A stretch of 64,000 nucleotides of DNA from Paraburkholderia sp. PREW-6R (GCF_039621805.1 NZ_CP155073.1:868001-932000); one strand, 5' to 3'. Positions 45,192 through 56,270 are shown, counted from the stretch's first letter. Notes: generated from the letters alone by a model not told the origin. Numbers and translations are program-made.

Positions 45192-47516
45192 ATGGACGAC
45201 GATAACACTCTCGACCTTTTCAATGAGCCGCCGCCGCCGGAGGGCGACTTCCTGACGCTCGGCAATTACGCGGAGCGCGCGTATCTCGACTATGCGGTGA
45301 GCGTGGTCAAGGGCCGCGCGCTGCCGGATGTATGCGACGGCCAGAAGCCGGTGCAACGCCGCATCCTGTTCGCGATGAACGACATGGGTCTGTCCGACAA
45401 CGCGAAGCCGGTGAAGTCCGCGCGCGTGGTCGGCGACGTGCTCGGTAAGTATCACCCGCACGGCGACCAGTCGGCTTACGACGCACTGGTGCGTCTTGCG
45501 CAGAATTTTTCGATGCGCTATCCGCTGATCGACGGCCAGGGCAACTTTGGTTCGCGCGACGGCGACGGCGCGGCGGCCATGCGATACACCGAAGCACGTT
45601 TGACGCCGGTCGCAAAACTGCTTCTCGACGAAATCGATCAGGGCACGGTCGATTTCATGCCGAACTACGACGGCTCGGAACAGGAGCCGCGTCTGTTGCC
45701 GGCGCGCTTGCCGTTCGTGCTGCTGAACGGCGCGTCGGGCATTGCGGTGGGTCTGGCGACGGAAATCCCGTCGCACAATCTGCGCGAGGTCGCGGCGGCT
45801 ACCGTCGCGATGGTCCGCAACCCGAAGATTTCGCACGCCGAATTGATGCAGCATTTGCCGGGTCCGGACTTCCCCGGCGGCGGCCAGATCATTTCGAGCG
45901 AAGCCGAAATCTCTGCCGCCTACGAAAGTGGGCGCGGCAGTCTGAAGGTCCGTGCGCGCTGGAAGATCGAGGAACTCGCGCGTGGCCAGTGGCAACTCGT
46001 GATCACCGAACTGCCGCCGAATACCGCCGCGCAGAAGGTGCTCGAAGAAATCGAGGAGCAGACCAACCCGAAGATCAAGCTCGGCAAGAAGACGCTCACG
46101 CCCGAGCAGTTGCAGACCAGACAGACGCTGCTGGGCCTGCTCGACGCCGTGCGCGACGAGTCCGGCAAAGACGCGCCCGTGCGGCTCGTGTTCGAGCCGA
46201 AATCGAGCCGCATCGACCAGACGGATTTCGTCAACACGCTGCTCGCCCATACGAGCCTTGAATCGAACGCGTCGCTGAATCTGGTGATGGTGGGCGGCGA
46301 CGGCCGGCCGCGCCAGAAAGGTCTGAGCGAAATCCTGCACGAGTGGGTCGCGTTCCGCTTCACCACGGTCACGCGGCGCACGCGTCACCGGCTGACCAAG
46401 GTCGACGACCGGATTCACATCCTCGAAGGCCGGATGATCGTCTTCCTGAATATCGACGAGGTCATCCGCATCATTCGCGAATCGGACGAGCCGAAGGTCG
46501 CGCTGATGGCCGCGTTCGGTTTGTCCGACCGCCAGGCCGAGGATATTCTCGAGATCCGGTTGCGTCAGTTAGCGCGTCTGGAAAAGATCAAGATCGAGAA
46601 AGAGCTGTCCGAACTGCGCGACGAGAAGGCGAAGCTCGAAGAACTGCTCGGCAGCGAGCCGGCAATGAAGCGCCTCATCATCAAGGAAATCGAGGGCGAC
46701 GCGAAACAGTACGGCGACGATCGCCGCACGCTGATCCAGCAGGAAAAGCGCGCGACGTTCGAAGCACGCGTGGTCGATGAACCGGTGACGGTGGTGGTTT
46801 CGCAGAAAGGCTGGGTGCGCGCGCTCAAGGGTCACGGGCTGGACACGGCGGGCTTCACTTTCAAGGCGGGCGATGGTCTGTACGCCGCGTTCCAGTGCCG
46901 CACGCCGGACACGCTGATTGCATGGGGCAGCAACGGGCGCGTGTACTCGGTGGCGGTCGCGCTGTTGCCGGGAGGACGTGGCGACGGTGTGCCGGTCACG
47001 TCGCTGATCGAACTGGAGTCGGGCAGTCATTTGATGCATTACTACTCGGCTTCCGCGGATCAGGCGTTGCTGCTCGCATCGAGCAACGGCTTCGGCTTTA
47101 TCGCCAGGGTCGGCGATATGGTGAGTCGCGTGAAGGCCGGCAAGTCGTTCATGACGATCGACGCCGGCGCGGCACCGCTTGCGCCGATGCCGATGTTGCC
47201 CGATGCGACGCAGGTCGCGTGTCTGTCCTCAGGCGGCCGTTTGCTGGTATTCGGCCTCGACGAGATGAAGACACTCTCGGGTGGCGGGCGCGGTGTCACG
47301 CTAATGAGCCTCGACGACAAGGAAACACTCGTGCAGGCGCTCTCCATCAATAACGCAGGCGTGATGCTGATCGGTACACGCCGTGGCGGCCGTCTCGATG
47401 AAGAGAAACTGAGCGGCGCGGCGCTCGCGCCGCATGTCGGCAAGCGCGCGCGTAAAGGCCGCCCACCCGAGAGCAAGCTGAAGCTCGAAGGTATGCGTCC
47501 CGTGCTGGCGAGTTGA
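45192..47516 (+). CDS. parC: DNA topoisomerase IV subunit A
   Basis: The 774-residue DNA-cleaving subunit. Catalytic Tyr132 is in [11 protein letters not shown]; the quinolone-resistance region around [35 protein letters not shown] is intact. Tower and coiled-coil regions follow ([19 protein letters not shown]), then a C-terminal beta-pinwheel with degenerate GyrA-box-like repeats ([43 protein letters not shown]). It is shorter than GyrA and adjacent to parE, fixing the assignment. Confidence 0.96.
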   Translation: MDDDNTLDLFNEPPPPEGDFLTLGNYAERAYLDYAVSVVKGRALPDVCDGQKPVQRRILFAMNDMGLSDNAKPVKSARVVGDVLGKYHPHGDQSAYDALVRLAQNFSMRYPLIDGQGNFGSRDGDGAAAMRYTEARLTPVAKLLLDEIDQGTVDFMPNYDGSEQEPRLLPARLPFVLLNGASGIAVGLATEIPSHNLREVAAATVAMVRNPKISHAELMQHLPGPDFPGGGQIISSEAEISAAYESGRGSLKVRARWKIEELARGQWQLVITELPPNTAAQKVLEEIEEQTNPKIKLGKKTLTPEQLQTRQTLLGLLDAVRDESGKDAPVRLVFEPKSSRIDQTDFVNTLLAHTSLESNASLNLVMVGGDGRPRQKGLSEILHEWVAFRFTTVTRRTRHRLTKVDDRIHILEGRMIVFLNIDEVIRIIRESDEPKVALMAAFGLSDRQAEDILEIRLRQLARLEKIKIEKELSELRDEKAKLEELLGSEPAMKRLIIKEIEGDAKQYGDDRRTLIQQEKRATFEARVVDEPVTVVVSQKGWVRALKGHGLDTAGFTFKAGDGLYAAFQCRTPDTLIAWGSNGRVYSVAVALLPGGRGDGVPVTSLIELESGSHLMHYYSASADQALLLASSNGFGFIARVGDMVSRVKAGKSFMTIDAGAAPLAPMPMLPDATQVACLSSGGRLLVFGLDEMKTLSGGGRGVTLMSLDDKETLVQALSINNAGVMLIGTRRGGRLDEEKLSGAALAPHVGKRARKGRPPESKLKLEGMRPVLAS

Positions 47517-47680
47517 GCGGTTGAGTTTCGATGTCGATAACGATAGAAAACGGCGAGAATGGCGCTTGATTGTGGAACCGCGTGAGAAGCACGTGGTCGA
47601 ACGCGCTCAATAGCCGTTGCCATGCACGCTAATAACAGTCGTCCTGAACGGTGCGGCGTAGTCGGAAGAGGAAAAACAAA

Positions 47681-48139
47681 ATGAACAAGGCAATCGAGCT
47701 CGCACTCTTTCTTCATTTGCTCGCGGTCGCGGTGTGGGTCGGTGGGATGATCTTCGCGCATTTCTGCTTGCGCCCGGCCATTGCCGATCTATCGCCGCAA
47801 CTACGTCTGCCTTTGTGGGAATCGGTGTTCGGCCGTTTCTTCAACTGGGTCGCCGGCGCCGTGCTGGTCATTCTGCTCAGCGGTGGTTTCCTGCTGATGC
47901 AGTTCGGCGGCGGCCATGCGATCTGGCCGTTGCATGCCATGGCCGGCCTCGGCATCGTCATGATGCTGATTTTCGGGCACATCCGCTTCGCTGTGTTTCC
48001 GCGCATCCGCCGCGCCGTGCAGGCGCAAAAGTGGCCGGACGGCGCACGCGCGGTCGGCACGATCCGGCGTCTCGTGTTGATCAATATCGTGCTGGGCGTG
48101 GTGACGATCGGCGTCGCGGTGCTGTCCCGCGGCCTCTAA
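47681..48139 (+). CDS. CopD family four-helix membrane protein
   Basis: A 152-residue inner-membrane protein with four helices. Conserved His in LFLHLLAVAVWVGGMIFAHF and later WPLHAMAGLGIVMMLIFGHIRF resemble the heme- or copper-binding helices of CopD/PcoD and related four-helix families. It starts MNKAIELALF after GAGG. Downstream lies a convergent chromate transporter; no other copper gene is near, so a copper role is only a family-based guess. Confidence 0.85.
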   Translation: MNKAIELALFLHLLAVAVWVGGMIFAHFCLRPAIADLSPQLRLPLWESVFGRFFNWVAGAVLVILLSGGFLLMQFGGGHAIWPLHAMAGLGIVMMLIFGHIRFAVFPRIRRAVQAQKWPDGARAVGTIRRLVLINIVLGVVTIGVAVLSRGL

Positions 48140-48209
48140 AGAAAGTGAGCAGCGCCCTTTGTCCGCCTCCTGACAGAGGGCGGCGCGCTCTGCACAGTGG
48201 CTGCGCTTC

Positions 48210-49418
48210 TTATGCCAGCGCGCCGTAGGCGAGCCAAAGTCCGCACGCTACCGCAACGGTCCCGTACACCACGTACACCGGCACCTTGAGTTTGGCGAAG
48301 CACATGCCCGAAAAAAGCGCCGTGATCAGGTAGACCGGCTGCAATGGCACGTGCGCCACGATTCGAAGCACGGCCACCGCAAGGAATGCCGTCGTGACCG
48401 CGCGCAAAATCCGCATGCCGTGCTCAAAGCGAGGATGGGCCTTCAACTGATGCAAGTGCCGCTGCGCGAGCACCACGAGGCAGCCCGACGGCACGAACAG
48501 CGCGAGCGTGGCGATGAGTGCGCCGGCCCAGCCATCCACGAGATAGCCGAAGAACGGCACCACGTTCAGCAACGGTCCTGGCGACAGCGGCGACAGCGAG
48601 AAGGCCAGCGTGAAGTCGTTGTCCGACACACCGACGGCCGGTGTGACGAACAGTGTCTTGAGCACCGGCAGCGCCGAGAACCCTCCGCCAAACAGCGTCA
48701 TGCCCGCACCGGCAAGCCGCGGCCACAGCAACGCAAGGTCATAGCGATGCGGCAACGGCACGACGAACACCAGCAGAAAACCACAGAGCGCAGCCAGTAT
48801 CTGCCAATCGCCGCGCGCGAACGACACGACGATGCGCGACTGCCGGTCCGGACTCACGAGCCAGCCTGCGCCGAACGCGCCGCCGAGCATCACCACATAC
48901 GCTGCGGGACTGCGTGCATAAAAGAGCGCGATGCAACCGAGCACCGCCGCTGTCCATTCGAGTTTGCCGCGCACCAGCGCGCGCGTCTGCTTATACCAGG
49001 TGATCGCGATGAGCGTCGCCAGCACGACGCTGAAGTGATTGAGCAAGGTTGGCGATGCGGCGGCGCGCACGAACGGCGTGCGGTAGAAGATCGCGAACAG
49101 CGTCATCAGCATGAAGAAGGGCAGCACGCTCGCGATGCCCGCGACCCACGCGCCGGCCCGTCCGCGCAGCGCATGTCCCAACTGCACGGCGACATTGCAG
49201 CCTACCGGCCCGGGCACCATCCAGGCGAGCGCGATCAGATCGGAGAATGCGATGCGCGAGAGCCGGCCCTCGCGTTCGACATAGTGATGCTCGAGTTGCG
49301 CCATTAGCGCCAGTCCACCCCATGACAGCGCCGACAGGCCGCACACGACCCTGAACAGCGTCCATAGTGGCTCGCGCTCGCCTCGTCTCGCGGCATCCTG
49401 GCTTGTGATCGTCTGCAT
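48210..49418 (-). CDS. chrA: Chromate transporter (CHR family, long form)
   Basis: A 402-residue inner-membrane protein made of two homologous CHR halves: the first with LSWGGLALMAQLEHHYV and PGPVGCNVAVQLGHALRG, the second with MTLFGGGFSALPVLKTLFV and LSPLSPGPLLNVVPFFGYLVDG. Members expel chromate or act as sulfate-related anion antiporters. No regulator chrB is adjacent. The ATG giving MQTITSQDAARR is chosen though its ribosome binding site is weak; an alternative start exists seven codons upstream. Confidence 0.9.
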   Translation of the reverse strand: MQTITSQDAARRGEREPLWTLFRVVCGLSALSWGGLALMAQLEHHYVEREGRLSRIAFSDLIALAWMVPGPVGCNVAVQLGHALRGRAGAWVAGIASVLPFFMLMTLFAIFYRTPFVRAAASPTLLNHFSVVLATLIAITWYKQTRALVRGKLEWTAAVLGCIALFYARSPAAYVVMLGGAFGAGWLVSPDRQSRIVVSFARGDWQILAALCGFLLVFVVPLPHRYDLALLWPRLAGAGMTLFGGGFSALPVLKTLFVTPAVGVSDNDFTLAFSLSPLSPGPLLNVVPFFGYLVDGWAGALIATLALFVPSGCLVVLAQRHLHQLKAHPRFEHGMRILRAVTTAFLAVAVLRIVAHVPLQPVYLITALFSGMCFAKLKVPVYVVYGTVAVACGLWLAYGALA

Positions 49419-49584
49419 GGCGCCCACGGACGCCGGCAATCGGGCGCCCGTCCTTTGGGATCATCGTTGTATCGTGGCGCGCGCCGCAGCCGGCTACGCG
49501 CAGTGACGCAGTACAGCGAGAATGTAGCCGGTTTTGTAGGGTAGCGGTAATCTGACGCAACAACCGGCACTGCGCGCGACGCGC

Positions 49585-52008
49585 TCAGGTGTTGGTGCTC
49601 GCGCTCGCATTGGTGCTGGGAACGTTGCGGGTGGTCTCGCCAGTGTCGTGATCCGCACTATGACCCGTATTGTTGCCAATAGTGTCGATTTCGTGCGACT
49701 CGCGCCGGTTGCCCGCCATCCCGCACACGCCGAAACGGTCGAGCAACGCGGGAATCGCCTCCACCGGCACAGGACGCGAGAACAGGAAACCCTGCGCCTC
49801 GATATGGCCGAGTGCGGCGAGCCAGGCGATCTGCTCTTCGGTTTCGGTGCCCTCTACCACCACCGTCAGCCCAAGCGAACGCGCGAGGTTGACAATCGCG
49901 GTGACCATCACGCAGACGCTGCGGTCTCCCGGAATGGCCTGCACGAACGAGCGGTCGACCTTCAGCGTATCCACCGAAAACCGGTTCAGGTAGGACAGCG
50001 ATGAATAACCCGTGCCAAAGTCGTCGAGTGCGATACGCACGCCAAGGCGTTTCAACGCAAAGATCTTTTCGGAGACGAGATCCGGAAACTCCATCATGGC
50101 GGTTTCGGTGATCTCGAGTTCGAGGCGGCGCGCGGAAATGCCGCTTTCCTCGATTGCATGCGAAATGGTTTCGTAGAGATCGCCGCGCCAGAACTGCACC
50201 GCCGAAATATTTACCGCGAGCGACAGCGTGTCATAACCCTGCTGCTGCCAGGACGCGAGTTGCCGGCAAGCCGTTTCGATCACGAAATCGCCGATCGGCA
50301 CGATCAATCCGGTAGACTCCGCGACCGGAATGAACTCGTTCGCCGGAATCAGACCGTGCTGCGGATGACTCCAGCGCACCAGTGCCTCGAAGCCGGTAAT
50401 GCAGCGGCGCGTGAGATCGATCTTCGGCTGATAGGCAAGGAACAGTTGACCTTCGGCCAGCGCCACGCGCAGCTGCTGCTCCCACTTCATCAAATGGTCC
50501 GCGCGGTGGGACAGTTGCGGCGAATAGAACTGGTAGCAGTTCTTGCCCGCATCTTTCGCGCTGTACATCGCAAGGTCGGCTTTTTTCAGCAGATCGATCT
50601 CGCTTTCGTTGGCGACGGAGTAGAGCGCAATGCCAATGCTCGCATGCAGCACGAACGAACTGCCGCGCACTTCGAACGGTTTGGCGAACGCTTCCGCTGC
50701 AGCTTCCGCCAGTGAGACCGCGCGCTTCTCGACGTCTTCACCCTTGATCACGACGACGAACTCGTCGCCGCCGATGCGGCTTAGCGTGCCGCCTTCGCCG
50801 ACCGCCGCGGACAGGCGCGACGCTGTCATCTGCAACACGATGTCGCCGGCATTGTGGCCGAGCGTGTCATTGACCGTCTTGAAGTTATCGAGGTCGATGA
50901 AGAGAATCGCCAGGCGCCCGAGGTTAGCCGGTTGTGCGACGTCGTGCCGCAAGCCTTGCAAGGTGGCGTAGCGATTGCGCAGGCCGGTCAGCAGATCGAA
51001 TTCGACGAGGTGGGTCATCTCGCGCTCGCGCCCGAGCAGTTTGCCGATGAGACCCGTGGCCACCGCGAAGAAGCTCAGCATGGCGAGCGAAATGAAGCCC
51101 GCCATCAGCAGATAGACGTTGCGCGTGTGGTTGTAGTCGGCGAATTCTTCGGCTTCCGAAAGGCCCACCAGCACGCCGAGCGGATAGCCGTCGATATGCC
51201 GGTAAGAGACGATGCGCGTGACGCTGTCGATCGAATCCACGTAGGTGCCCGACACGTGTTCCGACGTCGGGTAGGAGCCGCTCGCGGAGAATACGCCGTT
51301 AGGGTTGTCGGCGCTGCCCGTGCGGCGCGCGAGCACTGCGCCATTGTCCGAGATCACCGCAATCACGCCTTCGCGGCCAATCGCTGCGTTGTTATAGAAG
51401 TCGCTCGTGAAATAGCTCGGGTCTTCGGAAACCACCACCACGCCCGCAAACGATCCGTCCGGATGATTCAGACGGCGCGTCATCTGCAATGTCCAGTGTC
51501 CGGACACACGGCCGAGCACCGGCTTGCTGATAAATAACTGGTCGTCGTTTTCGTGCTCATGGACCTTGAAGTGCTCGCGGTCCGACAGGTCGATGTGTTT
51601 GGGATTCAACTCGGCCGTGTTGGCTATTAACGTACCGTGCTCGTCGATCAGCGATACTTGAACCAGCGTTTCGCTCTGCACGACGCCCTTTTCGACCGTG
51701 GTGGCTAGATCGAAATGATTCGGTGTTTTCTCAAATTCATATTTGACGAAGCGCGTGATCTGATCGACCTGGTGAATCGCCTTGACCGTATGCTGCTCCA
51801 GCGCCGCGGACAGTATTGCAGCGGAAGCCATCGCCTCGCGATATGTCGCTTCCTTTTCGACTGAAAGGCGCGCGAAAATCACGGCCCACAACAGGATTAA
51901 AACGAGTACGCCAAGTGCCGGAATAGCCAGCAAAGCGCGCCGGCGCGAAATAGCCGGATCGCGGCGAGGTGTGGAGTCGCGCTTGTCGGAGAAGCGGGAT
52001 GGGCTCAT
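49585..52008 (-). CDS. Dual GGDEF-EAL cyclic di-GMP protein with Cache-type sensor
   Basis: An 807-residue inner-membrane protein. TM1 about 25-47, periplasmic double-Cache-like region about 48-300, TM2 about 303-325, GGDEF domain with intact IGGDEF at about 413 (no RxxD I-site at the usual position), and EAL domain with intact FEALVRW (about 540) and DDFGTGYSSL (about 663). Both synthesis and hydrolysis of cyclic di-GMP are therefore possible. The last 45 residues are a Thr/Ser/Asn/His-rich tail. It lies 166 bases upstream in the direction away from chrA, on the same strand. Confidence 0.93.
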   Translation of the reverse strand: MSPSRFSDKRDSTPRRDPAISRRRALLAIPALGVLVLILLWAVIFARLSVEKEATYREAMASAAILSAALEQHTVKAIHQVDQITRFVKYEFEKTPNHFDLATTVEKGVVQSETLVQVSLIDEHGTLIANTAELNPKHIDLSDREHFKVHEHENDDQLFISKPVLGRVSGHWTLQMTRRLNHPDGSFAGVVVVSEDPSYFTSDFYNNAAIGREGVIAVISDNGAVLARRTGSADNPNGVFSASGSYPTSEHVSGTYVDSIDSVTRIVSYRHIDGYPLGVLVGLSEAEEFADYNHTRNVYLLMAGFISLAMLSFFAVATGLIGKLLGREREMTHLVEFDLLTGLRNRYATLQGLRHDVAQPANLGRLAILFIDLDNFKTVNDTLGHNAGDIVLQMTASRLSAAVGEGGTLSRIGGDEFVVVIKGEDVEKRAVSLAEAAAEAFAKPFEVRGSSFVLHASIGIALYSVANESEIDLLKKADLAMYSAKDAGKNCYQFYSPQLSHRADHLMKWEQQLRVALAEGQLFLAYQPKIDLTRRCITGFEALVRWSHPQHGLIPANEFIPVAESTGLIVPIGDFVIETACRQLASWQQQGYDTLSLAVNISAVQFWRGDLYETISHAIEESGISARRLELEITETAMMEFPDLVSEKIFALKRLGVRIALDDFGTGYSSLSYLNRFSVDTLKVDRSFVQAIPGDRSVCVMVTAIVNLARSLGLTVVVEGTETEEQIAWLAALGHIEAQGFLFSRPVPVEAIPALLDRFGVCGMAGNRRESHEIDTIGNNTGHSADHDTGETTRNVPSTNASASTNT

Positions 52009-52419
52009 TGCGCGGCCCGAGGCTGAATGCCGGCCGGCTGCAAACGCGCGAGCATGGACTGCGCTGATTTCATGGGTGGCTGCATGGTGACCAAGGTGCC
52101 GGGCCTGCTGCGCAGGAGGTGAGATCGTGGCGACGAGCCGGTCCGTCCGCAGGTCATCGGGTACATTTCGATATTACTTAATGCCACTAGATTAAGGAAG
52201 GGTCCGGACTGCGGGTATACGCGGCACCGGGCAGTCGGCCGGTCGTGCCGCTGAGCGCCCGATGCGGGCGGTTTTCCTGCCGCCGCCTTTGCGTTGCATG
52301 CGCATCGGTCATCCCGTTCTCGGCCTGTTGCGTCTGGCGAACCGTTTGTTCGGGACGTCGGCTGCGCCTTTGCCGCCCCGCCGCCCCACGTGAGCAGTGA
52401 GCAGGCAAGGACGGGCCGG
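52009..52419. other. Intergenic region between PhzF and GGDEF-EAL genes
   Basis: Both flanking genes read leftward. No credible gene, terminator or repeat is seen. A relatively AT-rich patch at 52155-52200 may be the GGDEF-EAL promoter. Confidence 0.4.
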
Positions 52420-53370
52420 TCATGGCAGCCTGAACGTTCCGTCGACGATCGTGACCGTCGCGCCGCCAATCCAGGTCTTGCCGTTTGCATCGTCGTAGTG
52501 CACGGAAACCCGGCCCGCGCGTCCGAGCACGGTGCCCTGGCGCGCGGAATACTGAGCGCCCGGACGCAAATGCTGTGCGCTCAGCAAGCCGGCCAGCGCG
52601 GCGTTGGCGCTGCCCGTCACCGGATCTTCGCCGACGCCGAAGCGGCCGCCCGCCATCAGGCAGCGAATCTCGAAGGTCGCGGGACCGTCGGCTTCGTGCG
52701 GGCCGTAGACCGCAAGCCCATGCGTATCGACTGACTCCACGAGCGCCGCCAGCGCGGCCGCGTCGGGCTCCAACGCGAGACAGTCGCGCGCCGAAGCGAC
52801 GCGCACGACGAGCCACGGTGCGCCGTTATCGACCGCGCACGGCGTTGCGCTGAAGTCGATCGCGTCGCTGCGCAAAGCCGCGGCGAGCGCCTGATACCGA
52901 TCCTCAGGCAACGCAGCGACGCGCGCGGGCGGCGCGGCGAAGGCCCACGCGTGCTGGGTTGCATCGTGGTTTGCGTCGTGGACTAAGCCGTCACGTATGT
53001 CGTGAGTTGCATCCGTCTCAGGCGTCAACGCCTTCAACTCGACAAGGCCGACGCCGCATTGCTGGACTAGCCGGCCGGCCTGTTTCGGCTGGTAGCCGCT
53101 CTCCAGCAGCGCATGCGCGGTGCCGAGCGTGGGATGACCGGCAAACATCAATTCGCCGCACGTCGTGAAAATGCGCACGCGATAATCGGCGGCCGGGTCG
53201 CTGGGTTTGAGCAGGAAGGTGGTTTCCGACAGATTCGTCCAGTTTGCAATGGCTTGCATCTGCTCCGTGCCGAGCGCGTCGGCGTCGAACACGACTGCGA
53301 GCGGATTGCCTTTGAACGGCACCGACGTGAACACGTCGACCTGTTTGAAACGAACGATGTTGGCAGGCAT
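52420..53370 (-). CDS. PhzF family isomerase/epimerase-like protein
   Basis: A 316-residue cytoplasmic protein with the diaminopimelate-epimerase fold. Catalytic Glu49 of NLSETTFLL and AGHPTLGTAHALL are family signatures, as is GEDPVTGSANAALAGLL in the second half. PhzF itself acts in phenazine synthesis, but no phenazine genes are present; most stand-alone members are of unknown substrate. A longer-than-usual insert (DATHDIRDGLVHDANHDATQ) sits mid-protein. It is followed upstream by the RidA gene on the same strand. Confidence 0.93.
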   Translation of the reverse strand: MPANIVRFKQVDVFTSVPFKGNPLAVVFDADALGTEQMQAIANWTNLSETTFLLKPSDPAADYRVRIFTTCGELMFAGHPTLGTAHALLESGYQPKQAGRLVQQCGVGLVELKALTPETDATHDIRDGLVHDANHDATQHAWAFAAPPARVAALPEDRYQALAAALRSDAIDFSATPCAVDNGAPWLVVRVASARDCLALEPDAAALAALVESVDTHGLAVYGPHEADGPATFEIRCLMAGGRFGVGEDPVTGSANAALAGLLSAQHLRPGAQYSARQGTVLGRAGRVSVHYDDANGKTWIGGATVTIVDGTFRLP

Positions 53371-53579
53371 GGCGCGCTATCCAGCGAATCCGGCGGTTGG
53401 GTGGTGGGCGGATTCTATCTGGTGAAGGCGGAACGATCCACCTCGCCACACATGCGCAACGCGCCGCGGGTGGCAGGCACCTCGCGACGCGTTTCATTCG
53501 AACGCTCGCACGACGCTTACGCCAGGACCGGCGCGGCGCGTGCAGCAGATTTTATGCGCAGTGAATCGTTGCGCGTTCG

Positions 53580-54044
53580 TTACTCGACTTCGGCGATCAT
53601 TTCGATTTCGACGCATGCGCCGAGCGGAATCTGCGCGACGCCGAATGCCGAACGCGCATGTTTGCCGCGCTCGCCGAACACGTCGGCGATCAGTTCGGAC
53701 GCGCCGTTCGTGACCAGATGCTGCTCGGTGAACTCGAACGTGGAGTTCACAAGGCTCATCAGCTTGACGATGCGCGTGACGCGGTTCAGGTCGCCCACGT
53801 GTGCGTGCAGCGTGGCGAGCAGGTCGATTGCGATCGAGCGTGCCGCCGCCTTGCCGTCTTCGGTGCCGAGCGTGTCGCCGAGTTTGCCGGCCCACACCTT
53901 GCCGTCTTTTTTGGCGATGTGGCCGGACAGATAGACCGTGTTGCCGCTCTGCGCGCTCATCACGTAAGCGGCGGCGGGCGCGCCGGCGGTCGGCAACTCG
54001 ATGCCCAGGTCCTTCAGCTTGTCGTACACATTTGTTTGAGCCAT
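53580..54044 (-). CDS. RidA family protein
   Basis: A 154-residue member of the RidA/YjgF/YER057c family, longer than the usual 128-residue imine deaminase form. The end of the fold, HARSAFGVAQIPLGACVEIEMIAEV, has the arginine that binds substrate carboxylate in active RidA proteins. RidA hydrolyses reactive enamine/imine intermediates made by PLP enzymes, which fits the PLP aminotransferase gene 87 bases upstream on the same strand. Confidence 0.93.
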   Translation of the reverse strand: MAQTNVYDKLKDLGIELPTAGAPAAAYVMSAQSGNTVYLSGHIAKKDGKVWAGKLGDTLGTEDGKAAARSIAIDLLATLHAHVGDLNRVTRIVKLMSLVNSTFEFTEQHLVTNGASELIADVFGERGKHARSAFGVAQIPLGACVEIEMIAEVE

Positions 54045-54131
54045 CTGGTGCCTCTGTTCAGTAGTGGAAATCGGTAGCGTGGCGGCGCGAAGTGAATCTC
54101 ACGCGCCGCCCGATCGCAACTTGGGTTCGGC

Positions 54132-55328
54132 TTAAACTTTCGCGCGGATCAGCGCGGCCAGACGCGACACACCTTCGTCGATCTTCGCCGGCGGCACCGT
54201 GACGAACGACAGACGCAGCGTGTTGTGCTGCGCTTCGTTTGCGAAAAACGGACCGCCGGGCACGAAGGCGACATTCTGCGCGACGGCTTCTTCGAGCAGC
54301 TTCATGCTGTCGATCTGCGCCGGCAGCTTGACCCACACGAACATACCGCCTTCTGGACGGTTCCACGTCACGCCTTCCGGCATGTACCGTTCGAGCGACG
54401 CGAGCATGGCCGCGCATTGATCGCGATACAGTTCGCGAATGCCCGGCACGTGCTGGTCGAGGAAACCGTCCTTGATCACTTCATGGACGATGCGCTGCGT
54501 GAAGCTCGGCGTATGCAGATCGGTTGCCTGTTTGGCCTGCACGAGCTTGAAGATCAACTCTTCGGGCGCAATGATGTAGCCGACCCGCAGGCCTGGCGCC
54601 AGCACCTTGGAGAACGAGCCGAGATGAACGATGTGATTCGGCGCCATGGACAGCATGGTGGGCAGCGGCTCGCCGGCGTAATCGAGCGCGCCGTACGGAT
54701 CGTCTTCGATCACGGGGAACGGTGCGGTTTTCGCGAACTCGGCCAGCATGCGGCGGCGCTCGACGGGCAGGCGGCGCCCTGTCGGATTCTGGAAGTTGGG
54801 CTGCGCGTACAGCAGGCGCGCGCCGGCCGTCAGTTCAGGGGTAAGCGCTTCGGGAATCAGGCCTTGCTCGTCGGTCGGCACTTGCACGTAGCGCGGCTCG
54901 TACATCGAGAACGACTGCAATGCGCCGAGATACGTCGGCGTTTCGACCAGCACCGGGCTGTCTGGACATACGAGCACCTTGCCGAGCAGATCGAGCGCCT
55001 GCTGCGAACCGGTGGTGATGAGGACCTGGCTCGCGCGAATCTGCGCGCCGTTCACCGAATAGCGATTCGCGACCCATTCGCGCAGCGGCGCGTAGCCTTC
55101 GGTTGCGCTGTACTGGAGCGCCGCGGCGGGGGCGTCGCGCAGAATGCGGTCGGACGCTTCGCGCATCCGTTCGGCAGGGAACGTGGCCGGCGAAGGCAGG
55201 CCGCCCGCGAACGAAATGACTTCAGGCCGCTCCGTGACCTTCAGAATCTCCCGAATCGCCGAGCTGGTGAGCTTGCGCGCGCGTTCGGACAATTGCCACG
55301 TAGGGGCTTTCAAGTCGCTTTGGTCCAT
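54132..55328 (-). CDS. PLP-dependent aminotransferase, LysN-like
   Basis: A 398-residue fold-type I aminotransferase, close in style to 2-aminoadipate/aromatic aminotransferases (LysN, Aro8-like). PLP Lys241 is in GSFSKVLAPGLRVGY; the substrate-binding Arg is in NTLRLSFVT; NPTGRRLP and EDDPYGALDY hold conserved Asn and Asp/Tyr. It has no GntR domain, unlike the paralogue at 56315. It is followed by RidA, which may detoxify its imine by-products. Confidence 0.93.
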   Translation of the reverse strand: MDQSDLKAPTWQLSERARKLTSSAIREILKVTERPEVISFAGGLPSPATFPAERMREASDRILRDAPAAALQYSATEGYAPLREWVANRYSVNGAQIRASQVLITTGSQQALDLLGKVLVCPDSPVLVETPTYLGALQSFSMYEPRYVQVPTDEQGLIPEALTPELTAGARLLYAQPNFQNPTGRRLPVERRRMLAEFAKTAPFPVIEDDPYGALDYAGEPLPTMLSMAPNHIVHLGSFSKVLAPGLRVGYIIAPEELIFKLVQAKQATDLHTPSFTQRIVHEVIKDGFLDQHVPGIRELYRDQCAAMLASLERYMPEGVTWNRPEGGMFVWVKLPAQIDSMKLLEEAVAQNVAFVPGGPFFANEAQHNTLRLSFVTVPPAKIDEGVSRLAALIRAKV

Positions 55329-55419
55329 GGTCTCCTCTGCTGGTTTGAATGGAACAGGTCTGAATGCTGACCGGATAAAGTGTCGATTATCGCGCGAGTC
55401 GGCGACCCGCGCCCACTGC

Positions 55420-56109
55420 TTATTCGAGCGTGCGCGGACCTTCGGGTGTGTCGAACTCGGCGACGAGGCGAGCCGCGCCTTCGGTGGGCTGCACGTCGAT
55501 CAGATGTGCGGCCCCCAGCCACTTCAATTGCTCGTCGATCACGTCGGCGCGCGGGTGAAAGGCTTTCAACGCTCTCAGTGCGATGCCCGATTCCGGCAGC
55601 GCCGCCGACGGATGCCGCACCGAATCCCACTGGATCAGGGACGGCAGCACGCCGTCGCCGACGCCTTGCCAGCTTGGAAACGCGCCGTCTTGCGGTATCG
55701 ACAGGCCCCACGTGAGATCGCCGCGCGTCATCGGCACGATCGGCGCAATGCGTTGGGGATACTGTGCTTGCCACGCCGGCAGGCGCTTGGGCCGTTCGAC
55801 CCGGGCGACCCAGTGTGACAGGTAGGGCCCGTTGTCGAGCCGGGTCTGGGTGGCGGGGTCGTCGAGCGCGAACAGGCGCGCGTGCGTCGCTTGACCGGCG
55901 GACGCCGGCGCCGCGTGCGGGTCCACCGCAATCACTTCCAGATACACGCCGCCCCACAGATTCAGCAGACGATTGTGCGTGCGCATCAGCGGATGCGCGC
56001 CGCCGCCGGACGGCGCCACGCCAAGCGCATCGGCGACATACTGCGCGCCCTCGTCGAGCGTGCGGGCGGAGACGACGAGATGATCGAGACGAAGCAAATG
56101 AGCGGTCAT
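55420..56109 (-). CDS. Glyoxalase-like (VOC-type) domain protein
   Basis: A 229-residue protein of the glyoxalase-like domain group: RLDHLVVSARTLDEGAQYVADALGVAP with a metal-type His, GGGAHPLMRTHNRLLNLWGGVYLEVIAVDP with His and Glu ligands, and a second half. Reaction unknown. It is divergent from a MocR-type regulator gene with 205 bases between, and such regulators often control the divergent gene. The ATG giving MTAHLLRLDHL is chosen over a far longer open frame. Confidence 0.85.
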   Translation of the reverse strand: MTAHLLRLDHLVVSARTLDEGAQYVADALGVAPSGGGAHPLMRTHNRLLNLWGGVYLEVIAVDPHAAPASAGQATHARLFALDDPATQTRLDNGPYLSHWVARVERPKRLPAWQAQYPQRIAPIVPMTRGDLTWGLSIPQDGAFPSWQGVGDGVLPSLIQWDSVRHPSAALPESGIALRALKAFHPRADVIDEQLKWLGAAHLIDVQPTEGAARLVAEFDTPEGPRTLE

Positions 56110-56270
56110 GACGGATCGGGCAAGCGGTTTTCCATGGCGAATCGACCGGCGCGCGGCGGCGCCTGGCGCTCGCGTAGCCGGGGCCGTCAGCATAACCGCT
56201 TGGCGGGTAGGGCGGCTATGCGGGGCGCTTTCGCGTCCTGAAAATGTAGCGGCGAAGACCTGCACAGTAA